A stretch of 8,546 bases of DNA, taken from contig WTCI01000214.1 of assembly GCA_013138655.1 (NCBI GenBank), positions 1 to 8,546 of the forward strand, read 5' to 3'. The notes below the pieces were generated by a model. The model did no database searches. It was given only the letters and a program-made list of their open reading frames with translations, and was not told where the DNA came from. This DNA is from Desulfuromonadaceae bacterium (GTDB lineage: Bacteria; Desulfobacterota; Desulfuromonadia; Desulfuromonadales; Geopsychrobacteraceae). The position numbers were made by a program, and so were the translations under genes. Shown in pieces: positions 6,616 through 8,546 of the stretch; the stretch's first letter is position 1; each line of letters opens with the position of its first letter.

Positions 6616-6783
6616 CTAGAAGCCTGTCGGGCTTAACAAGAACCTACTGCGAAATCGGCTGATCGGTCCGGATTTATGTCAATTTTCGACAAAGAGCCCT
6701 GTTATTCGCTCTCAAATTCCCGTAAATCCGGTCTCGAACATCCAATCTCTCGTTACGGCCCGTCAAACCCGACAGGCTCCTGG
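6616..6783 (-). repeat. 168-bp imperfect palindrome filling the gap before ftsY
   Basis: The two ends are 11-bp perfect inverted repeats (6621-6631 and 6768-6778). As minus-strand RNA the stem extends to 20 continuous pairs (6778-6759 with 6640-6621), 16 Watson-Crick and 4 G-U. Toward the centre a 9-bp perfect inverted repeat, CCGGATTTA (6668-6676) with its complement at 6723-6731, shares the same centre (6699.5). A 5-bp stem AGAGC/GCTCT (6693-6697, 6708-6712) closes the apex. It is non-coding, with no obvious target-site duplication. It resembles a REP- or MITE-type intergenic element or a large mRNA hairpin. Confidence 0.7.
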
Positions 6784-6796
6784 CGGATTAAAGTAA

Positions 6797-7156
6797 TTAT
6801 TCAAACTCAGAACGCAGCTCAGCAACACAGCAGCGCATCTTGAAGGCAGCCCGGGCAGCAATTGCCTGAGGGCCCAGAGCCAGCATCAAAAAATAATCTT
6901 CGGTCAACGGTGCAAGCAAAGTTTTTTTGTGATCGGTCCGAATCAACACCTCTTCGAGATTTCCACTTTCAATTCTCGATAATGCCTCACGTAACAGCCC
7001 GAGGATGATCCCCTTATGTGCCGCAAGAACCTTGAGATCGTATTCGCTGATCCGGGCGACCTGATCGACAGCCTCCCCTTCCCAGTCGATGATAATAGCT
7101 CCAAGAGCTCCAGGAATATCTTCCAGTAGTCTGTTGAGTAAAGATTTAAACGGCAT
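6797..7156 (-). CDS. Roadblock/LC7-domain protein (MglB-like)
   Basis: A 119-aa single-domain protein of the Roadblock/LC7 superfamily. These small alpha/beta proteins dimerise and often act on Ras-like GTPases, as MglB does on MglA in Myxococcus. The N-terminal helix FKSLLNRLLEDIPGALGAIIIDWEGEAV (3-30) is the classic Roadblock opening, and the segment LLAPLTEDYFLMLAL (80-94) matches the central strands. There is no membrane segment. The start is ATG 7156 with AGAGG 5 nt upstream, 15 nt after the smc stop, so it is probably co-transcribed with smc. No MglA-like GTPase is in the window; the nearest GTPase is FtsY, downstream past the palindrome. Its partner and exact role cannot be told from this window. 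Confidence 0.82.
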   Translation of the reverse strand: MPFKSLLNRLLEDIPGALGAIIIDWEGEAVDQVARISEYDLKVLAAHKGIILGLLREALSRIESGNLEEVLIRTDHKKTLLAPLTEDYFLMLALGPQAIAARAAFKMRCCVAELRSEFE

Positions 7157-7171
7157 GGCAACCTCTTGCTA

Positions 7172-8546
7172 TCATCCGACCATCTCAGCAGCGGGCTCTG
7201 CCAAAAGCCGATGATCATTCATCCGCACCGAAACCAGTTTCGACACCCCCGGCTCCTGCATGGTCACACCATACATGGTATCAACAACCCTCATGGTCCG
7301 CTTGCTGTGAGTGATGATAATAAACTGCGACTGCTCTGTCATCTCCCGAACCATATCGGCAAAACGATCAATATTGACATCATCGAGCGGAGCGTCCACC
7401 TCATCAAGCATACAAAAAGGTGTCGGCTTAACCAGGAACAGCGAGAAAATCAGCGCCACTGCAGTCAGGGCTTTCTCCCCCCCTGAGAGCAAACTAACAT
7501 TCTGCAATCGTTTGCCCGGCGGCTGGACAATAATATCGATACCGGTTTCGAGCAAGTCGTTTTCGTCAGTCAGGCGCAATTCCGCTTGGCCACCGTGGAA
7601 CAAGCGGGGAAAGACCTGTTTGAATTTGCTATTGACCTGTTCAAAGGTCTCCTTGAAGCGCCGTCGGGTGGTTCGGTTGATCTGACTGATTGCTTTTTGC
7701 AAATCATTCAATGACTGGTACAGATCATCCCGCTGCTGACAAAGAAAATCATAACGCTCCTCCTGCTCACGGTACTCATCGATCGCCATAAGATTGACCT
7801 CACCGAGGGATTCAATACGCTGCTGCAATCTTTGTAACTGTTGCTGTTGACGCTCCAGTTCATCTTCGGTCGCTTCCGGGACCTGATGTTCCAACAGATC
7901 GACCCGATAGCGTTCAAGCACTCCTTGGCGAAGGTGTTCAGCCTCTATCTGTAGTTCATGACGCCGCAACTGCAGCCTGGCGACTTCTTTGCGCAGCTCT
8001 TCCGCCTCAGAACGGATCCCGCGCAGCTGGTCCCGGTATTCATCCAACTGACAACGCTGCTGTTCGTACGTTTCGCGAACCGACTGGCTCGCCTGCTGCT
8101 GCTCTTCTCGCCGATCGAGCAGCAGGCTCAGCTCGATACGCAACCGCTCATCAGTCTGCAACAGCTGCTGCTGTTCCTCATTGCCGCGGTGTTGGCGTTG
8201 CTGAAGCTGTTGCTCGCGCTGTTCCATTTCCTGATACTGACTGGTCAGCCGGGCCAGAGTCCCATCGGTCGCACGCTGCTGTTGCTGTATGGCCGCCAGG
8301 GCCACACGGCGTTCCGTCAGCTCTTCACGGGCCCCATCAAGCTGACCTCTGAACTCAGTCAGAAGGCTCTGTAGCTGAGCCGAGCGTTCCTCTAAACCCT
8401 GCTGTCGCTCAGCGGATTGCTCGCTCCCCTCACTTAATTGCTGTTTTTCCTGCTGCAATAAAGTACGGCTTTCATCAATCTGTTCTAAATCAAAGGCGAT
8501 CAAATCGAGCCGTTCACCAAGACGTACCTCCTCAGCCTGCAAGCTT
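7172..8546 (-). CDS. smc: Chromosome segregation protein SMC, C-terminal part (5'-truncated by the window edge)
   Basis: SMC forms the ATP-dependent ring that compacts and separates chromosomes, usually with ScpA and ScpB. Only the C-terminal 457 or so residues are present; the head N-lobe and most of the hinge side lie beyond 8546. The frame is open to the edge, and the TTG at 8542 is internal, not a start. In the visible part (numbered from 8542), residues 1-290 form a very glutamine-rich coiled coil. Then come FHGGQAELRLTDEND (315-329), the ABC signature LSGGEKAL (352-359), Walker B with catalytic Glu FCMLDEVDAPLDD (376-388), and the H-loop THSKRTM (411-417). All are intact, so the protein is probably functional. 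The stop is at 7172, 15 nt before the Roadblock gene. Confidence 0.96.
   Translation of the reverse strand, partial: SLQAEEVRLGERLDLIAFDLEQIDESRTLLQQEKQQLSEGSEQSAERQQGLEERSAQLQSLLTEFRGQLDGAREELTERRVALAAIQQQQRATDGTLARLTSQYQEMEQREQQLQQRQHRGNEEQQQLLQTDERLRIELSLLLDRREEQQQASQSVRETYEQQRCQLDEYRDQLRGIRSEAEELRKEVARLQLRRHELQIEAEHLRQGVLERYRVDLLEHQVPEATEDELERQQQQLQRLQQRIESLGEVNLMAIDEYREQEERYDFLCQQRDDLYQSLNDLQKAISQINRTTRRRFKETFEQVNSKFKQVFPRLFHGGQAELRLTDENDLLETGIDIIVQPPGKRLQNVSLLSGGEKALTAVALIFSLFLVKPTPFCMLDEVDAPLDDVNIDRFADMVREMTEQSQFIIITHSKRTMRVVDTMYGVTMQEPGVSKLVSVRMNDHRLLAEPAAEMVG

Noticed and set aside
6677..6690. TTGACA on the minus strand inside the palindrome as an ftsY promoter
   Set aside because: A perfect -35 hexamer, but no -10-like sequence 16-18 bp downstream.
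8541..8546. HindIII-type hexamer at the right edge
   Set aside because: Probably a cloning or window boundary; the smc frame runs through it and it says nothing about biology.

Overview
The window is a compact housekeeping region in which every gene I can support lies on the minus strand, so transcription runs from the right edge to the left edge. The plausible source is a delta-type proteobacterium of the Desulfuromonadales (Geobacter/Desulfuromonas/Pelobacter relatives). The argument is gene content and order: smc, a Roadblock/LC7 protein and ftsY together; a short coiled-coil zapB-like gene overlapping zapA; zapA and the 5-formyltetrahydrofolate cyclo-ligase gene flanking a structured gap, as around 6S RNA in many proteobacteria; and RNase Y with YmdB, which most proteobacteria lack. 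The moderate GC content fits a Desulfuromonas-like genome. This placement is inference, not a database match.

Regions in transcription order. (1) 8546-7172: the C-terminal part of SMC, cut by the window edge (which ends in a HindIII-type hexamer). (2) 7156-6797: a 119-aa Roadblock/LC7 protein. (3) 6796-6594: a 203-bp gap filled almost entirely by one long imperfect palindrome (about 6616-6783). It pairs far better as minus-strand RNA than the DNA identity suggests, because many differences are G-U wobbles. (4) 6593-5406: FtsY with an N-terminal membrane segment. (5) 5355-4883: a ZapB-like coiled-coil protein and ZapA, overlapping as TAATG. (6) 4882-4508: a 375-bp non-coding gap with a candidate 6S RNA (about 4827-4666), then a good sigma70 promoter and a leader for the next gene. 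(7) 4507-3929: 5-FCL. (8) 3904-2339: RNase Y. (9) 2338-2237: a short gap with a nested stem-loop. (10) 2236-1460: YmdB. (11) 1424-219: tyrosyl-tRNA synthetase. (12) 218-1: no gene, but two tandem strong promoters with A-tract UP elements firing leftward out of the window. Their form is that of stable-RNA promoters, so an rRNA or tRNA operon probably begins just past the left edge.

Together the genes cover chromosome condensation (SMC), membrane targeting (FtsY), division-ring assembly (ZapA/ZapB-like), one-carbon metabolism (5-FCL), mRNA decay (RNase Y), a phosphodiesterase usually found beside RNase Y (YmdB), and translation (TyrRS). There is no mobile gene, CRISPR array or defence system. 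The unusual content is non-coding: the 168-bp palindrome before ftsY, the 6S-like element, and the tandem outward promoters.
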